NCBI GenBank assembly: GCA_964580575.1
Contig: CAZOLJ010000008.1
Span: 1 to 64,000 of the forward strand
DNA from: CAVPDE01 sp964580575
GTDB lineage: Bacteria > Desulfobacterota > DSM-4660 > Desulfatiglandales > HGW-15
Reading direction: 5' to 3'
DNA length: 64,000 nt
Positions 44,655-53,337 of the stretch are shown here, in pieces. The position numbers were made by a program, and so were the translations under genes. The notes under the pieces were generated by a model that had not been told where the DNA came from, made no database searches, and saw nothing but the letters and a program-made list of their open reading frames with translations. Each line of letters begins with the position of its first letter. Position 1 is the stretch's first letter.

Positions 44655-46364
44655 ATGGACACGACGTCTCAGCACATCCGGTTGCCGCGTCTCAACGATT
44701 ACATCAAGCACTGGGCCGATAAGACTCCGGATAAACCGGCCATGATCCAGCATGAAGACGGGAAAACCGTCACTTACAAAAAATTCCTCTCCCTCATCGA
44801 TTTCTTTGCGCTCAGGCTGCTGGATATGGGCATCAAGAAGGGGGATCGCGTCGCCACCATGCTCGTGCTCATCCCGGAACACATGATGCTCATGTACGCC
44901 TGTTTCAAGATCGGGGCGATCCTGGCTCCCTTGGATTTGCGCCTCAAGGAGGAGGAGGTGGTCAGGGACCTTAACAAGATTGGGCCCAAGGCCTTTTTCT
45001 TCCTGGGCAAGACACCGGTGCGTGATTTCCGTGAAGTAGGGAGAGGTGTCAAGGAAAAGTGCCCTTCCGTTGAACACCTGGTGCAGTTTACGCCTGATCC
45101 CAAACCCGGTGATCTCCTGGAGGGCGCCATCGCGATCACGGAGATGATGGAGAAAAAGAAACTTGTCTTCCTGAAGCTCAAGGATCTCTTCACCCGGCAG
45201 CTTGAAAGGGCCTATGGGGCCGTCGAGCCCCGCACACCGGCCCTGATCATCTATACGACCGGCACGACCGGTGAGCCCAAGCCGGCGCTTCTCTGCCATG
45301 AGAACATTATTGTCCAGAACGAAATCCTTGCCCGTGGCATGGGGACCGAGAGGGGAGGCAGTTTCCGCCTTCTGATCAACCTTCCTCCCAGTCATGTGGG
45401 TTGTGTGACCGAGTGTTACATGACCACCATGTTTCTGGGCGAGACCACGGTCCTGCTCAGGATCTTTGATGTCAAGATGACCCTGGAAGCGGTGGAAAAA
45501 CACAAAGTGAACATCCTCGGTCAGATCCCTACCCAGTTCCGCATGCTCTGGAACCACCCGGACTATGGCCGGTATGACCTGAGCAGCCTGAGGTTCGTGG
45601 CCTATGCCGGGTCGGCCGTGGACGTGGAATTTCTCAAAAAGCTCTCTACCATGGCGCCTGCTTACGGCACCGGTATCGGCATGACCGAAAACGCCGGTTT
45701 TGCCACCTTCACGCCGGAGGGCATCTCGATCGAAGAGATGGCCGGCCAGGTGGGGCGCTGCTTTCCCGATCTCGCCCAGGTCACCGTACGAAAACCTATG
45801 GATAAAGACGGCAGGGCAGGGGAAGAACTTCCCGACAACGAAGTCGGTGAAATTTGCTATCATCCCCCGATCGTGTTCCTGGGATACTACAACATGCCGG
45901 AGGAGACGGCGAAGACCATATGCAAGGAGGGTATCCTCTACACCGGGGATCTGGGCTATTTCAAGGACATGGGAACGTACCGAGCCCTTTACCTTTCAGG
46001 ACGGCGCAAATTCGTGATCAAGCAGAAAGGGTATAACGTGTTCCCGGACGAGGTTGAGTCGCACCTTGCCGGACTTGAGGGAGTGGATGTGGCGGAGGTG
46101 ATCGGCATGCCTCACAGGACGTTCGATGAAGGCATTTTCGCCTTTGTGCGACCGAAAAAAGGGGCTGAGATCACAGCGGACATGGTGATGGAGCACGGCA
46201 AAAAGATCGCTTCATACAAACGCCCCCAGCATGTGGAGATCTGGCCGGCCGCAAAGGATTTCCCCATCACAAGAAGCACCAAAGTGGACAAGCTGGCGCT
46301 GAAGGAGGTTGCGAAGACCGTCATTGAAGATCTTCGTCGCCAGGGTAAATGGGATGAATCATGA
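44655..46364 (+). CDS. AMP-forming acyl-CoA synthetase
   Basis: 569 residues with the AMP-binding P-loop IYTTGTTGEPKPALL, GIGMTENAGF, GYYNMPEETAK and ILYTGDLGYF, ending with the catalytic Lys region TRSTKVDKLALKE. It activates a carboxylic acid to its CoA ester via an acyl-adenylate. AGGAGGG precedes ATG 44655. Its TGA overlaps the ATG of a wrecked ADP-forming synthetase gene. Chain-length or aromatic specificity cannot be told. Confidence 0.9.
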   Translation: MDTTSQHIRLPRLNDYIKHWADKTPDKPAMIQHEDGKTVTYKKFLSLIDFFALRLLDMGIKKGDRVATMLVLIPEHMMLMYACFKIGAILAPLDLRLKEEEVVRDLNKIGPKAFFFLGKTPVRDFREVGRGVKEKCPSVEHLVQFTPDPKPGDLLEGAIAITEMMEKKKLVFLKLKDLFTRQLERAYGAVEPRTPALIIYTTGTTGEPKPALLCHENIIVQNEILARGMGTERGGSFRLLINLPPSHVGCVTECYMTTMFLGETTVLLRIFDVKMTLEAVEKHKVNILGQIPTQFRMLWNHPDYGRYDLSSLRFVAYAGSAVDVEFLKKLSTMAPAYGTGIGMTENAGFATFTPEGISIEEMAGQVGRCFPDLAQVTVRKPMDKDGRAGEELPDNEVGEICYHPPIVFLGYYNMPEETAKTICKEGILYTGDLGYFKDMGTYRALYLSGRRKFVIKQKGYNVFPDEVESHLAGLEGVDVAEVIGMPHRTFDEGIFAFVRPKKGAEITADMVMEHGKKIASYKRPQHVEIWPAAKDFPITRSTKVDKLALKEVAKTVIEDLRRQGKWDES

Positions 46365-46694
46365 AATCCGATCAGGATTCGATTGCCCAGATCAACGAGC
46401 TTTTCCATCCCCGGTCCGTGGCGATTGTTGGAGCCCCCCGTGGGATGAAAACCGGGAGGCGGCTTATCGGTGCAAACGGTATGGGTCTCTATTGCCCTCA
46501 ACCTGGGCGAGCAATTCTGTCAGGCCGGGATTCCCTTCTTTGAATCAGCCGAGCGGGCTATGAGAACCTACGCTTTTGTTTTTCGCCATCAGAGCCGGCG
46601 TCAAAAACAGGCTGCCTTGAGGCAACGAATTTGTTGGCAGACTCTTTTCTTTTTGTGGTATTCTGAATACACCAAAATGAGTGCCCGATCCTAG
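46361..46694 (+). pseudogene. Remnant of an ADP-forming acyl-CoA synthetase (two internal deletions)
   Basis: ATG overlaps the previous stop (ATGA). The first part, IAQINELFHPRSVAIVGAPRG, is the N-terminal CoA-binding start seen in the paralogues at 24799 and 58309. After MKTG it jumps to RLIGANGMGLYCP, matching the GPNTSGLL / GPNALSPI region far downstream, and then in another frame to AGIPFFESAERAMRTYAFV, matching the paralogues' C-terminal VPTFWFAEEALEALSF and VPVFPSPEKAVAALSA. So two deletions and a frameshift have cut roughly 470 codons to about 110. The ancestor was part of the MaoC/ligase operon. Confidence 0.8.
46652..46676. promoter_or_regulatory. Dyad TTTGTGGTATTC-T-GAATACACCAAA
   Basis: Nearly perfect inverted repeat (GTATTC-T-GAATAC exact) about 105 bases upstream of the small Cys protein gene. 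Could be an operator for it or for the downstream acyl-CoA dehydrogenase unit. Inferred. Confidence 0.4.
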
Positions 46695-46782
46695 ACAGTG
46701 AAAGATCAGGGTAGCTGAGTGTTGATGAATATCAAAATATCACGGACGTTCTACTGTCCCCACAAAAGGGAGGAAAAACCCA

Positions 46783-47025
46783 TTGGCGAACCGTAGGGCG
46801 AAAAGTTATTTTTGCACTGCTGTGTCTGAGGCTGTTCAAATTACTTTGAAAAACAAACCTTCTTTCAGCGGTGAGTCAAAAACCGAGCTGTTTGTGCAAT
46901 GCAATCAACTTGAGTGCCAATATGTCGACCTCAATCAATCTCCCTGCCCTCTGCGCCTCGATCTCTTTGCCGAAGAGATTGAAAAGCGGGGAAAGAAAGC
47001 GCAGACATCTCCAACCTATCTCTGA
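46783..47025 (+). CDS. Small cysteine-containing protein (80 aa), unknown
   Basis: 80 residues from TTG 46783, with GGGAGG nine bases upstream. An early Cys (YFCTAVSEA) and a core VQCNQLECQYVDLNQSPCPL give three closely spaced cysteines, which suggests a metal site or disulfide. The pattern looks conserved-protein-like, but I cannot name the family. It lies between the acyl-CoA synthetase remnant and the acyl-CoA dehydrogenase gene, on the same strand. Confidence 0.6.
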   Translation: MANRRAKSYFCTAVSEAVQITLKNKPSFSGESKTELFVQCNQLECQYVDLNQSPCPLRLDLFAEEIEKRGKKAQTSPTYL

Positions 47026-47081
47026 GAACGAGGACCCCCCGGACTTCTGATATCTCTATTTGCCATAGAAGGTGGCGCAGG

Positions 47082-47112
47082 GTGGCGGTATCTGCTCTAT
47101 AAACACCGCCAC
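47082..47112. terminator. GTGGCGGT...ACCGCCAC hairpin
   Basis: Perfect eight-pair stem with a fifteen-base loop, 57 bases after the stop of the small Cys gene. No T-run follows, so it is at best a weak or Rho-aided terminator. Confidence 0.4.
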
Positions 47113-47233
47113 TTGGTTCAAGATTTCTGCTGCGACACGGCGGCATCTGGTTACCCCTGGAGCAGGGCACGTTGTGCGCGGCCACTTGCAGAACGGATTG
47201 CCCGGTGAGTCGCGGTGCGCTTTTCCGGTTTGG

Positions 47234-47276
47234 CCAGAATCCAGTGTCCAGCATCGAGTATCCAGGATCCTGGATC
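47234..47276. repeat. CCAGAATCCAG/GGATCC repeat, copy 1
   Basis: CAGAATCCAGTGTCCAGCAT, then CGAGTATCCAGGATCCTGG. A related copy lies at 52003-52048. It stands directly upstream of the acyl-CoA dehydrogenase ribosome site. Confidence 0.65.
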
Positions 47277-47305
47277 CGGATCGTCACATGAAAAAGGAGG
47301 ATCAC

Positions 47306-49021
47306 ATGAATCATCTATTACAGCCTAAGAAGTACAAGAGTCTAATGGCCGACACAGGATCACGGGCCGTCATGGACAAGACGATCGATTTTTTCGAAAA
47401 CCGGATGGGCAAAACCAAGTTGACGGAGGACTACTGGAGCCGCCTCTGGTATCGGGAGTTCCTCGATTTTCTGAAAAAAGAGCAGATCTTCTACAAGCTC
47501 CTCACGCCGAAGCAATATGCCGACAACCCCGACTGTCGCTGGGATACTGCGAGAAACAGCGAATACAGCGAGCTGCTGGCCTTTTACGGATTCGGTTACT
47601 GGTATTGCTTCCAGGTGACCATTCTTGGCCTTGGCCCCATCTGGATGAGCAGTAATGAAAAGGCCAAAAAGAAGGCGGCGGCCCTCCTGAAGGAGGGCGC
47701 CATCTTTGCCTTCGGCCTTTCAGAACGGGCGCACGGGGCAGATATCTACTCCACAGAGACGAGCCTCTTCCCCGATGGGAAGGGCGGCTGGCTGGCCCGG
47801 GGTGAGAAGTACTATATCGGGAACGGAAATGAAGCGGAGATGGTTTCCACCCTAGGCAAGGTCCGGGATGGGTCCGACGACTACTGCTTTTTTGTCACCA
47901 ACTTCCGCAACAAGGCCTTTGAGCTGAAGAGAAACGTCATCTCCCACCAGGAATACGTTGCCCAGTTTGCGCTGAACGACTATCCTGTCACTGAAGCGGA
48001 CATCCTGAGCCGGGGCTCATCGGCTTGGGATTCGGCGCTGAACACGATAAACATCGGCAAGTTTAACATCGGTCCTGCCTCCATCGGTGCCTGCGAGCAC
48101 GCCTTTTACGAAGCGATCACTCACGCCGCGAATCGCACCCTCTACGGCTTCCGCGTGACGGACATGCCGCATGTGAAGAAGAACTTTATGGAGGCTTGGC
48201 TGCGCCTCATGGGGATGAAGCTCTACCAGCGCCGCGCCACGGACTACTTCCGCAATGCCACTGCGGACGACCGACGCTACCTCCTGTACAATCCCACGAG
48301 CAAAATGAAGGTCACCCTCCAATCCGAAGAAGTCATTGCGTTGTTGTGGGATGTCATCGCCGCCAAGGGCTTTGAGCGCGATACCTACTTCTCCACCGTC
48401 GCTGGCGACATCAAGGGCCCGGCAAAGCTCGAGGGAACCGTCCATGTGAACATCCAACTCATCCGGAAATTCATCAAGAACTATTTCTTCAATCCCAAGG
48501 AATATGCCCTTGTCGGGCCGGATTTCAGCCAGAAGGACGATCTGTTCCTTTTCAATCAGGGCACGGCTAGAGGCCTGGGCAGAGTCCAGTTCCACAACTT
48601 CAGGCCTGTCTTCGCTGAATCCAAAGACCTCCCAAATGTGGCCGTATTCATCAAACAGATCGACCTCTTCACGGAAATGCTGGCAAAAGCCTTCCCGGAC
48701 AATATCCAGGAAATGGATCCGTCCTTCTCTCTGACCATGGGGGAGATGTTCTCCATAGTCGTCTACGGCCAGCTCATCTTGGAGCAGGCGAAGATCGAGA
48801 ACTTGGACAAGGATGTACTAAACCAGATCTTCGACTTCATGGTCAGGGATTTTTCGCGCTTCGGCCTGGAGATCTACGGGAAGCACACGACGAAGGATAG
48901 CCAGCGGGAGTACTGCAAAGAGATCATGCTGATTCTCTCCGTCCCCGAACCTGCCCAGTATGAAAGGGTCTGGCAGACCTACGTCGTCGCCCTCAACGGC
49001 GAATACAATATGACAGAATGA
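47306..49021 (+). CDS. Acyl-CoA dehydrogenase-family protein (long form)
   Basis: 571 residues, longer than the usual 380-400. FAD/substrate-site landmarks are FGLSERAHGADIYSTE and FNIGPASIGACEHAF; the helical C-terminal region ends with the EYNMTE tail. The extra C-terminal part resembles the long (VLCAD/AcdB-like) group. ATG 47306 is set by AAAGGAGG; an ATG six codons earlier overlaps that site. With the neighbouring acyl-CoA ligases it should carry out the first oxidation of an activated acid; the catalytic base cannot be placed with confidence. Confidence 0.85.
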   Translation: MNHLLQPKKYKSLMADTGSRAVMDKTIDFFENRMGKTKLTEDYWSRLWYREFLDFLKKEQIFYKLLTPKQYADNPDCRWDTARNSEYSELLAFYGFGYWYCFQVTILGLGPIWMSSNEKAKKKAAALLKEGAIFAFGLSERAHGADIYSTETSLFPDGKGGWLARGEKYYIGNGNEAEMVSTLGKVRDGSDDYCFFVTNFRNKAFELKRNVISHQEYVAQFALNDYPVTEADILSRGSSAWDSALNTINIGKFNIGPASIGACEHAFYEAITHAANRTLYGFRVTDMPHVKKNFMEAWLRLMGMKLYQRRATDYFRNATADDRRYLLYNPTSKMKVTLQSEEVIALLWDVIAAKGFERDTYFSTVAGDIKGPAKLEGTVHVNIQLIRKFIKNYFFNPKEYALVGPDFSQKDDLFLFNQGTARGLGRVQFHNFRPVFAESKDLPNVAVFIKQIDLFTEMLAKAFPDNIQEMDPSFSLTMGEMFSIVVYGQLILEQAKIENLDKDVLNQIFDFMVRDFSRFGLEIYGKHTTKDSQREYCKEIMLILSVPEPAQYERVWQTYVVALNGEYNMTE

Positions 49022-49080
49022 CCGGCTTGAATGGCCCTCTTTGATTGCTGGCCTAACAATGTGACTTAAGGAGAAATGTC

Positions 49081-50907
49081 ATGATCAAATACACTGAAAA
49101 GCAAATTGAAGAGCTGGACAAATTCTACAAACATCCGCGAAATCTCGTGGACCTGTTTGAAGACACGGTGACTAAATGGGGTGATCGAAATGCGATTGGA
49201 ACAAAAAACCTTCAAACAAAACAGTATGAATGGATCACCTACAAAGGGCTGGCCGAAAGAGTAAACAACGTCAGGAGCGGCATTCACCAACTGGGCATCC
49301 ATAAGGGTGATTCGGTCGGTGTGATCACAGGGAACTCCGTTGAATGGTATGTATTGGAAAACGCGTCACACGGGCTCGGCGCGATCTTTGTACCGATGTA
49401 CGAAAAAGAATTGCTGAAAACATGGCAATACATCATCAGAGACAGCGGGGTAAAATATCTTTTTGTCAAGGACAACAGAATCTTGGAGCAGGTGCAGCAT
49501 TTCAAAAATGAAATTGAAACGTTGAAGGAAGTGTTCATAATCTACGGAGAAGGTGAAAAAAGCCTTAAGGTCATGGAAGAAGCCGGAAAGAAAAAGCCGG
49601 TGCAATCACACAAGCCTCATTGGACAGAACCGGCTGATTTGATCTACACTTCCGGAACGACAGGAGAGCCTAAAGGGGTTCTTCTTTCTCACGGCAACCT
49701 GTCCGCCTGCTCACAGTCCGGTTATCACATATTTCCCGGTCTTAACGAAAAATCCATTTCTCTGGCGATACTTCCCTGGGCGCACAGCTATGGCTTGAGC
49801 GCGGAACTGCACAATTTCATGCAGTTTGGCGGAGCCATCGCGTTGATGGAATCGGTCGACACGCTGGCAGAAGATCTTCTCAAGGTCAAGCCTACGTTTC
49901 TCATAGCGGTTCCAAAGGTTTTCAACAGAATCTACGATGGGATTCATGCAAAAATGCACGAAGAGGGCGGCCTTAAGAAGATGCTTTTCGATATGTCGTG
50001 TAACGAAGCGGTCAAATGCAGAGGCAAGGCGACCAAATCAATGAAGCTTAAAATACTCGATAGAATTGTATTTTCAAAAATCAGGGAAAGATTCGGAGGC
50101 CGGCTTGAAGGTGTTCTTACGGCCAGCGCTGTGATGAATCCTCATATCGCAATGTTTTTTGCTGATCTCGGTATTCCCACTTATGACGCCTATGGATTAA
50201 CCGAAACTGCACCCGCGATCACCATGAATTCTCCTCTCTGGGGAAACCGATACGGGTCCGTCGGCAAATGTGTCGAAAACATGCATGTGAGAATTGACAA
50301 GTCTCTCACAGGTGAAGAGAGTGAGGATGGAGAAATCATAGCCTACGGCGCTCATGTGATGATGGGATATCACAATAAACCAAAACTGACCTCAGAAGTC
50401 ATGATGAAGGACAATTGGAAAGGCTTCCCCGGAATACGCACCGGTGACCAAGGCCACCTGACCGCCGATGGATTTCTCTTTATTACAGGTAGATTCAAAG
50501 ATGAATATAAACTTTCCAATGGTAAATACATTCACCCGGAATCCATTGAAACCGACATTAAACTATTGCGCGGCATTGCCAATGCATTTGTGTGGGGCGA
50601 CGGCAAGGCATACAACATCGCTGTAATCGTTCCGGACTTCGCAGCGTTGAAGAAAGATGAGCGGTTCGCAAAATGGGCGCAAGACTCCCCGCAGGAAACA
50701 GTAAGAAATAAGAATATTCAGGATTTCTTATCCGGCGAAATTATAAGGCATCTTCAGAAATCCTACAGAGGATATGAAATACCTCAGCGTTTCATTTTTG
50801 CCGGCGAAGATTTTACTTTGGAAAACGGACTGGTGACCCAGACCATGAAGCTGAAGCGTAACGCGGCTTTGAAAACCTATTTAGAGGAAATAGAAAAACT
50901 CTATTAG
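49081..50907 (+). CDS. Long-chain acyl-CoA synthetase (AMP-forming)
   Basis: 608 residues: P-loop IYTSGTTGEPKGVLLSHGNL, YGLTETAPAITMN, GYHNKPKLTSEV, FPGIRTGDQG and FLFITGRFKDEYKLSNGKY, the FadD/ACSL layout for long acyl chains. AAGGAG precedes the start. Codons are distinctly richer in A/T than in neighbouring genes, suggesting that it was acquired separately. It follows the acyl-CoA dehydrogenase by 59 bases. Confidence 0.93.
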   Translation: MIKYTEKQIEELDKFYKHPRNLVDLFEDTVTKWGDRNAIGTKNLQTKQYEWITYKGLAERVNNVRSGIHQLGIHKGDSVGVITGNSVEWYVLENASHGLGAIFVPMYEKELLKTWQYIIRDSGVKYLFVKDNRILEQVQHFKNEIETLKEVFIIYGEGEKSLKVMEEAGKKKPVQSHKPHWTEPADLIYTSGTTGEPKGVLLSHGNLSACSQSGYHIFPGLNEKSISLAILPWAHSYGLSAELHNFMQFGGAIALMESVDTLAEDLLKVKPTFLIAVPKVFNRIYDGIHAKMHEEGGLKKMLFDMSCNEAVKCRGKATKSMKLKILDRIVFSKIRERFGGRLEGVLTASAVMNPHIAMFFADLGIPTYDAYGLTETAPAITMNSPLWGNRYGSVGKCVENMHVRIDKSLTGEESEDGEIIAYGAHVMMGYHNKPKLTSEVMMKDNWKGFPGIRTGDQGHLTADGFLFITGRFKDEYKLSNGKYIHPESIETDIKLLRGIANAFVWGDGKAYNIAVIVPDFAALKKDERFAKWAQDSPQETVRNKNIQDFLSGEIIRHLQKSYRGYEIPQRFIFAGEDFTLENGLVTQTMKLKRNAALKTYLEEIEKLY

Positions 50908-51016
50908 TCGCTAATCCGGCACCTAAAACGTTGCACGTATGTCCTGCTGAGTTCAAACCCCGGAGCCCCAAATCTGACCGCTTCTGCTATCGCCTTCGGA
51001 TCCACCGCTCTCTCTT

Positions 51017-51055
51017 TTCCCCCTTCCCTTGGGGGAGAGGCGAGGGGAGGGGGTG
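51017..51055. repeat. Dispersed C-rich palindromic repeat, copy 7
   Basis: TTTCCCCCTTCCCTTGGG then GGAGAGGCGAGGGGAGGGGG. It lies in the 196-base gap after the long-chain synthetase gene, which is otherwise featureless. Confidence 0.7.
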
Positions 51056-51103
51056 CTGGAACTGAAAACTCTTGCTCTTCCCTATCCCAACGGATTGTCT
51101 GGG

Positions 51104-51262
51104 TTAGCATGTCATTTCGAAAGTGTGTAAAACTTTACCACTAATTGGCATTTCCTTAGCCTCGGAAATGGGAGGTTCTTTACATACATAGACGTTGTTC
51201 TTGGTCCAGCCTTCATAACTAGCTGAAGCTAAATACAAAAAATTGTCCTTCTTTATTGGCAT
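51104..51262 (-). CDS. Hypothetical small protein (52 aa)
   Basis: MPIKKDNFLYLASASYEGW and onward to KVLHTFEMTC. GGAG lies eight bases before the ATG. Composition is protein-like (aromatic, mixed charge) and G+C is low. No family recognised; may be a short orphan or a remnant. Low confidence. Confidence 0.35.
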   Translation of the reverse strand: MPIKKDNFLYLASASYEGWTKNNVYVCKEPPISEAKEMPISGKVLHTFEMTC

Positions 51263-51339
51263 GTCCTTTGCTCCAACAGATAAGCAACAAGGACCTGATC
51301 GGCATTCCATTCAGCTCGACAAGGGGGTTTTTGAAGGTG

Positions 51340-51492
51340 ATGCCAAAAGCGTTTCAGCATTATTTGAATCCTCTTCATGTGTACTGCCGATTAAGGGACC
51401 TTGGTGTGTCAAAAGCCGTAGCGATTTTCCTTTGTAGGTTCTATGAAAGCGCCGTCTTCAATCGTTTGGGAGGAAGCCCGAAAGAGAGTTGA
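51340..51492 (+). CDS. Small conserved-looking protein (50 aa)
   Basis: MPKAFQHYLNPLHVYCRLRD, then LGVSKAVAIFLCRFYESAVF. The NPLHVYCRL...RFYE pattern resembles short hypothetical proteins I recall from sulfate-reducing bacteria, but I cannot name the family. It begins 78 bases after the start of the opposite small gene. GAAGG precedes the ATG closely. An ORF in the alternative frame (51243-51437) is judged a shadow. Confidence 0.45.
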   Translation: MPKAFQHYLNPLHVYCRLRDLGVSKAVAIFLCRFYESAVFNRLGGSPKES

Positions 51493-51592
51493 CCAAGGAT
51501 CTTTGGTTGGCCCGCGGCATCCTTCTCTGTTCTTTGCCAATATAGGCCAAAGTTCTTGCGAGATAGTTAAATGAAAAGGAGGAACCGGTGCC

Positions 51593-51823
51593 ATGGATCT
51601 AAGAATGGCAAGGTTGTGTCTCGATTGTGAAGAAGTCTTCGAGGTCAAAGCAAGGTGCCCCAGGTGTGGCAGTGGATCTTGGCTTCCAATCATGGGTTGG
51701 ATCAGGCCAATAAGGGAGGTGGAGAGAAGGTTTGTCCTATGGAAAGATGTTCTGATCCTGGCAGAACGCGGCAAGAGCGAGGGGCTCGACGGTACTGCTC
51801 TTGAGCAGGTGAGACAGACATGA
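51593..51823 (+). CDS. Small zinc-ribbon protein
   Basis: 76 residues with CLDCEEVFEVKARCPRCGSG, two CxxC pairs ten residues apart, forming a zinc ribbon. The remainder (RREV..RFVLWKDVLILAER) is helical. AGGAGG stands ten bases before ATG 51593. Many small zinc ribbons help in transcription or protein assembly; nothing specific can be assigned. Sequence between 51493 and 51592 shows nothing else. Confidence 0.65.
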   Translation: MDLRMARLCLDCEEVFEVKARCPRCGSGSWLPIMGWIRPIREVERRFVLWKDVLILAERGKSEGLDGTALEQVRQT

Positions 51824-51923
51824 CGAATTGAATCCGAACAAGATCTCTTCAAGTCCCAACGACCAACCGGACAACGCAAAGCCGAAAGCGGACAATATCT
51901 GTTTCAGACGGGGGCATGGGGAA

Positions 51924-52001
51924 ATGAAAGCTGAGTGTGCTTCCTGCGGACATAAGCTGAACTTGGATCACTGGGTATTTGACGACTAGGAAGGGCCGGT
52001 G
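51924..52001 (+). pseudogene. Truncated small CxxC protein remnant
   Basis: MKAECASCGHKLNLDHWVFDD followed by TAG and, in the same frame, EGPV. Small two-CXXC proteins I recall from this bacterial group read ...NLDHxVFDDYxGPVKC..C, so the TAG replaces a Tyr codon, and the CCAGAATCC repeat begins at the point where the second CXXC should follow. Cut off by the repeat. Family recalled, not verified. Confidence 0.45.
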
Positions 52002-52002
52002 A

Positions 52003-52048
52003 CCAGAATCCAGGATCCAGCGTCGAGCAACCAGGATCCAGTATTCTT
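52003..52048. repeat. CCAGAATCCAG/GGATCC repeat, copy 2
   Basis: CCAGAATCCAGGATCCAGCG, then TCGAGCAACCAGGATCCAG. It shares its unit (CCAG(A/T)ATCCAG...TCGAG) with copy 1 at 47234. Confidence 0.65.
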
Positions 52049-52151
52049 CTTCCCAATTCCCCAAGATTCCTTGACGTTCTCTGCACCTTTGAGTAAAATG
52101 CTTCGCAGTTTTGGCCCCGGTTGGTGCATCGCTTTTTGATCCGAAAACCGC

Positions 52152-52182
52152 TTAGAGATCGAGGAGGCGTGAGACACGAAGG
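52152..52182. repeat. TTAGATCGAGGAGGTGTGAGA element, copy 2
   Basis: TTAGAGATCGAGGAGGCGTG, then AGACACGAAGG; partner of 37335-37364. Confidence 0.55.
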
Positions 52183-52200
52183 CCGCACATAGAACATATG

Positions 52201-52245
52201 CAAAGCCCCATTTCCCCATGCAAGGGATGTGGGGCTTTGTCTTTT
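52201..52245 (+). terminator. Strong intrinsic terminator
   Basis: CAAAGCCCCA (52201-52210) pairs perfectly with TGGGGCTTTG (52230-52239), followed by TCTTTT. It could end transcription from the Zn-ribbon gene region. Confidence 0.75.
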
Positions 52246-52267
52246 GAATCGCTTGGGGTGCATTCCC

Positions 52268-52347
52268 CGCGGCTTGCCGCGAATTCGTCATACCGGCGAA
52301 AGCCGGTATCCAGAAAAACTGACTGGATTCCGTGCCAAGCACGGAAT
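52268..52347. repeat. Three-hairpin dispersed repeat (GTCAT...ATGAC type)
   Basis: Three successive perfect hairpins: CGCGGC-TT-GCCGCG, ATACCGGC-GAAA-GCCGGTAT (GNRA loop) and ATTCCGTGC-CAA-GCACGGAAT. This is the widespread bacterial CGTCATxCCxGCGAAAG type intergenic repeat. Confidence 0.8.
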
Positions 52348-52852
52348 GACAGCCCAGGAGGGAAGACGATACCCCGCTGCTTGCGGCCTGGTCGTTCATT
52401 TGAAAACGGTGGGGGAGGCTAGGGGACGTTCGTGGAATATGGACTTAGCGGGCACGATCCCGTCAAGCAGCGGGCCCCAGCGATCAATAAAACCATCCGG
52501 AGGTGGATGCCAGATTGCACATTTGCCTAAAAGGTGTTCTTAGAGGAATCAGAGGATCTCAAGCAGTCTAGTCAAGAAGGGGTGCGCGGGGAGGGGATAG
52601 ATTCAATCACCCGATCGTGCTCCAAGCAAGAGCTTTGATCATTTCTCTTTCATCATTAACCATCGCTCACCGGTCGTCGGTCTTCATCAGATTGTGGTGT
52701 AGCAAGGCTTTCTCCGCAAGCCCAGCACAATACCACCCACCCGGGGACGGGGGTCAGGTCTTGCCCGCTTAGGCGGGTTTGTTTATAATCATTTCCCCGA
52801 GGCACCCGCCGGTTTTATACAACATCAAGGGTATTTCACGGAGGAAAGAGCA
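52348..52852. other. Gene-free gap with a REP-like motif and terminator
   Basis: About 500 bases without a supported gene. At 52741-52762 GGGGACGGGGGTCAGGTCTTG matches the GGGGTCAGGTCTTG motif often linked with REP-associated transposases (established for such motifs in general, inferred here). It runs into CCCGC-TTAG-GCGGG-TTTGTTT (52764-52784), a good intrinsic terminator. The rest (52348-52740) holds nothing I can support. Confidence 0.5.
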
Positions 52853-53179
52853 ATGAAAAAAGAATGGTCCTACAAGAGCTTCAAGGTTAAGGAGGGATTC
52901 AAGCCGGGCAGCAAGCATTTCCAGTATTTTTTCCTGGTTTCAGAAGGAGGGCAAAAGAAATGCAATTACTGCGTCTGGGTTGAAGATGAGGCGCTGCCAC
53001 GCTTTGGCGCCTCAAAGGATTTCAATGCGATTCTTGATGCACGCCGTGAAGATTGGAACAAATGGGTCAGGGAGAAGATCGATCAGAAGGATTTCAGAAA
53101 CGTGGTCCTCATGTTTGATAAAGAAGGGCAAAAGGAAATCGACCTCGATAAGAGGGATAAGAAACTGAGCATAGAATAA
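52853..53179 (+). CDS. Conserved hypothetical protein (108 aa)
   Basis: 108 residues, highly charged and lysine-rich: KEWSYKSFKVKEGFKPGSKH, then KKCNYCVWVEDEALPRFGAS with a lone CxxC, and a C-terminal helix. GGAGG lies nine bases before the ATG. No signal peptide or membrane segment. I do not recognise a characterised family; coding is supported by the ribosome site, by codon character and by isolation between gaps. Confidence 0.7.
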   Translation: MKKEWSYKSFKVKEGFKPGSKHFQYFFLVSEGGQKKCNYCVWVEDEALPRFGASKDFNAILDARREDWNKWVREKIDQKDFRNVVLMFDKEGQKEIDLDKRDKKLSIE

Positions 53180-53337
53180 CAGGAATTAGGATAGGTCAGG
53201 TTTGTCAATGATCCAAGGGACGTCTTTTACGCGGTTGATTCGGCGCGGCCGGGGATTCGACGGATTGAGACAGCGTCGAGCCAAGCAGGGCAGATCATGA
53301 GGGGTTGTATGAATGTTCCATAGCGAGGTGAATGAGC

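Noticed and set aside
51243..51437. Plus-strand frame over the 51104-51262 small gene
   Set aside because: It lacks a ribosome site, and the overlapping frame starting at 51340 has better protein character.
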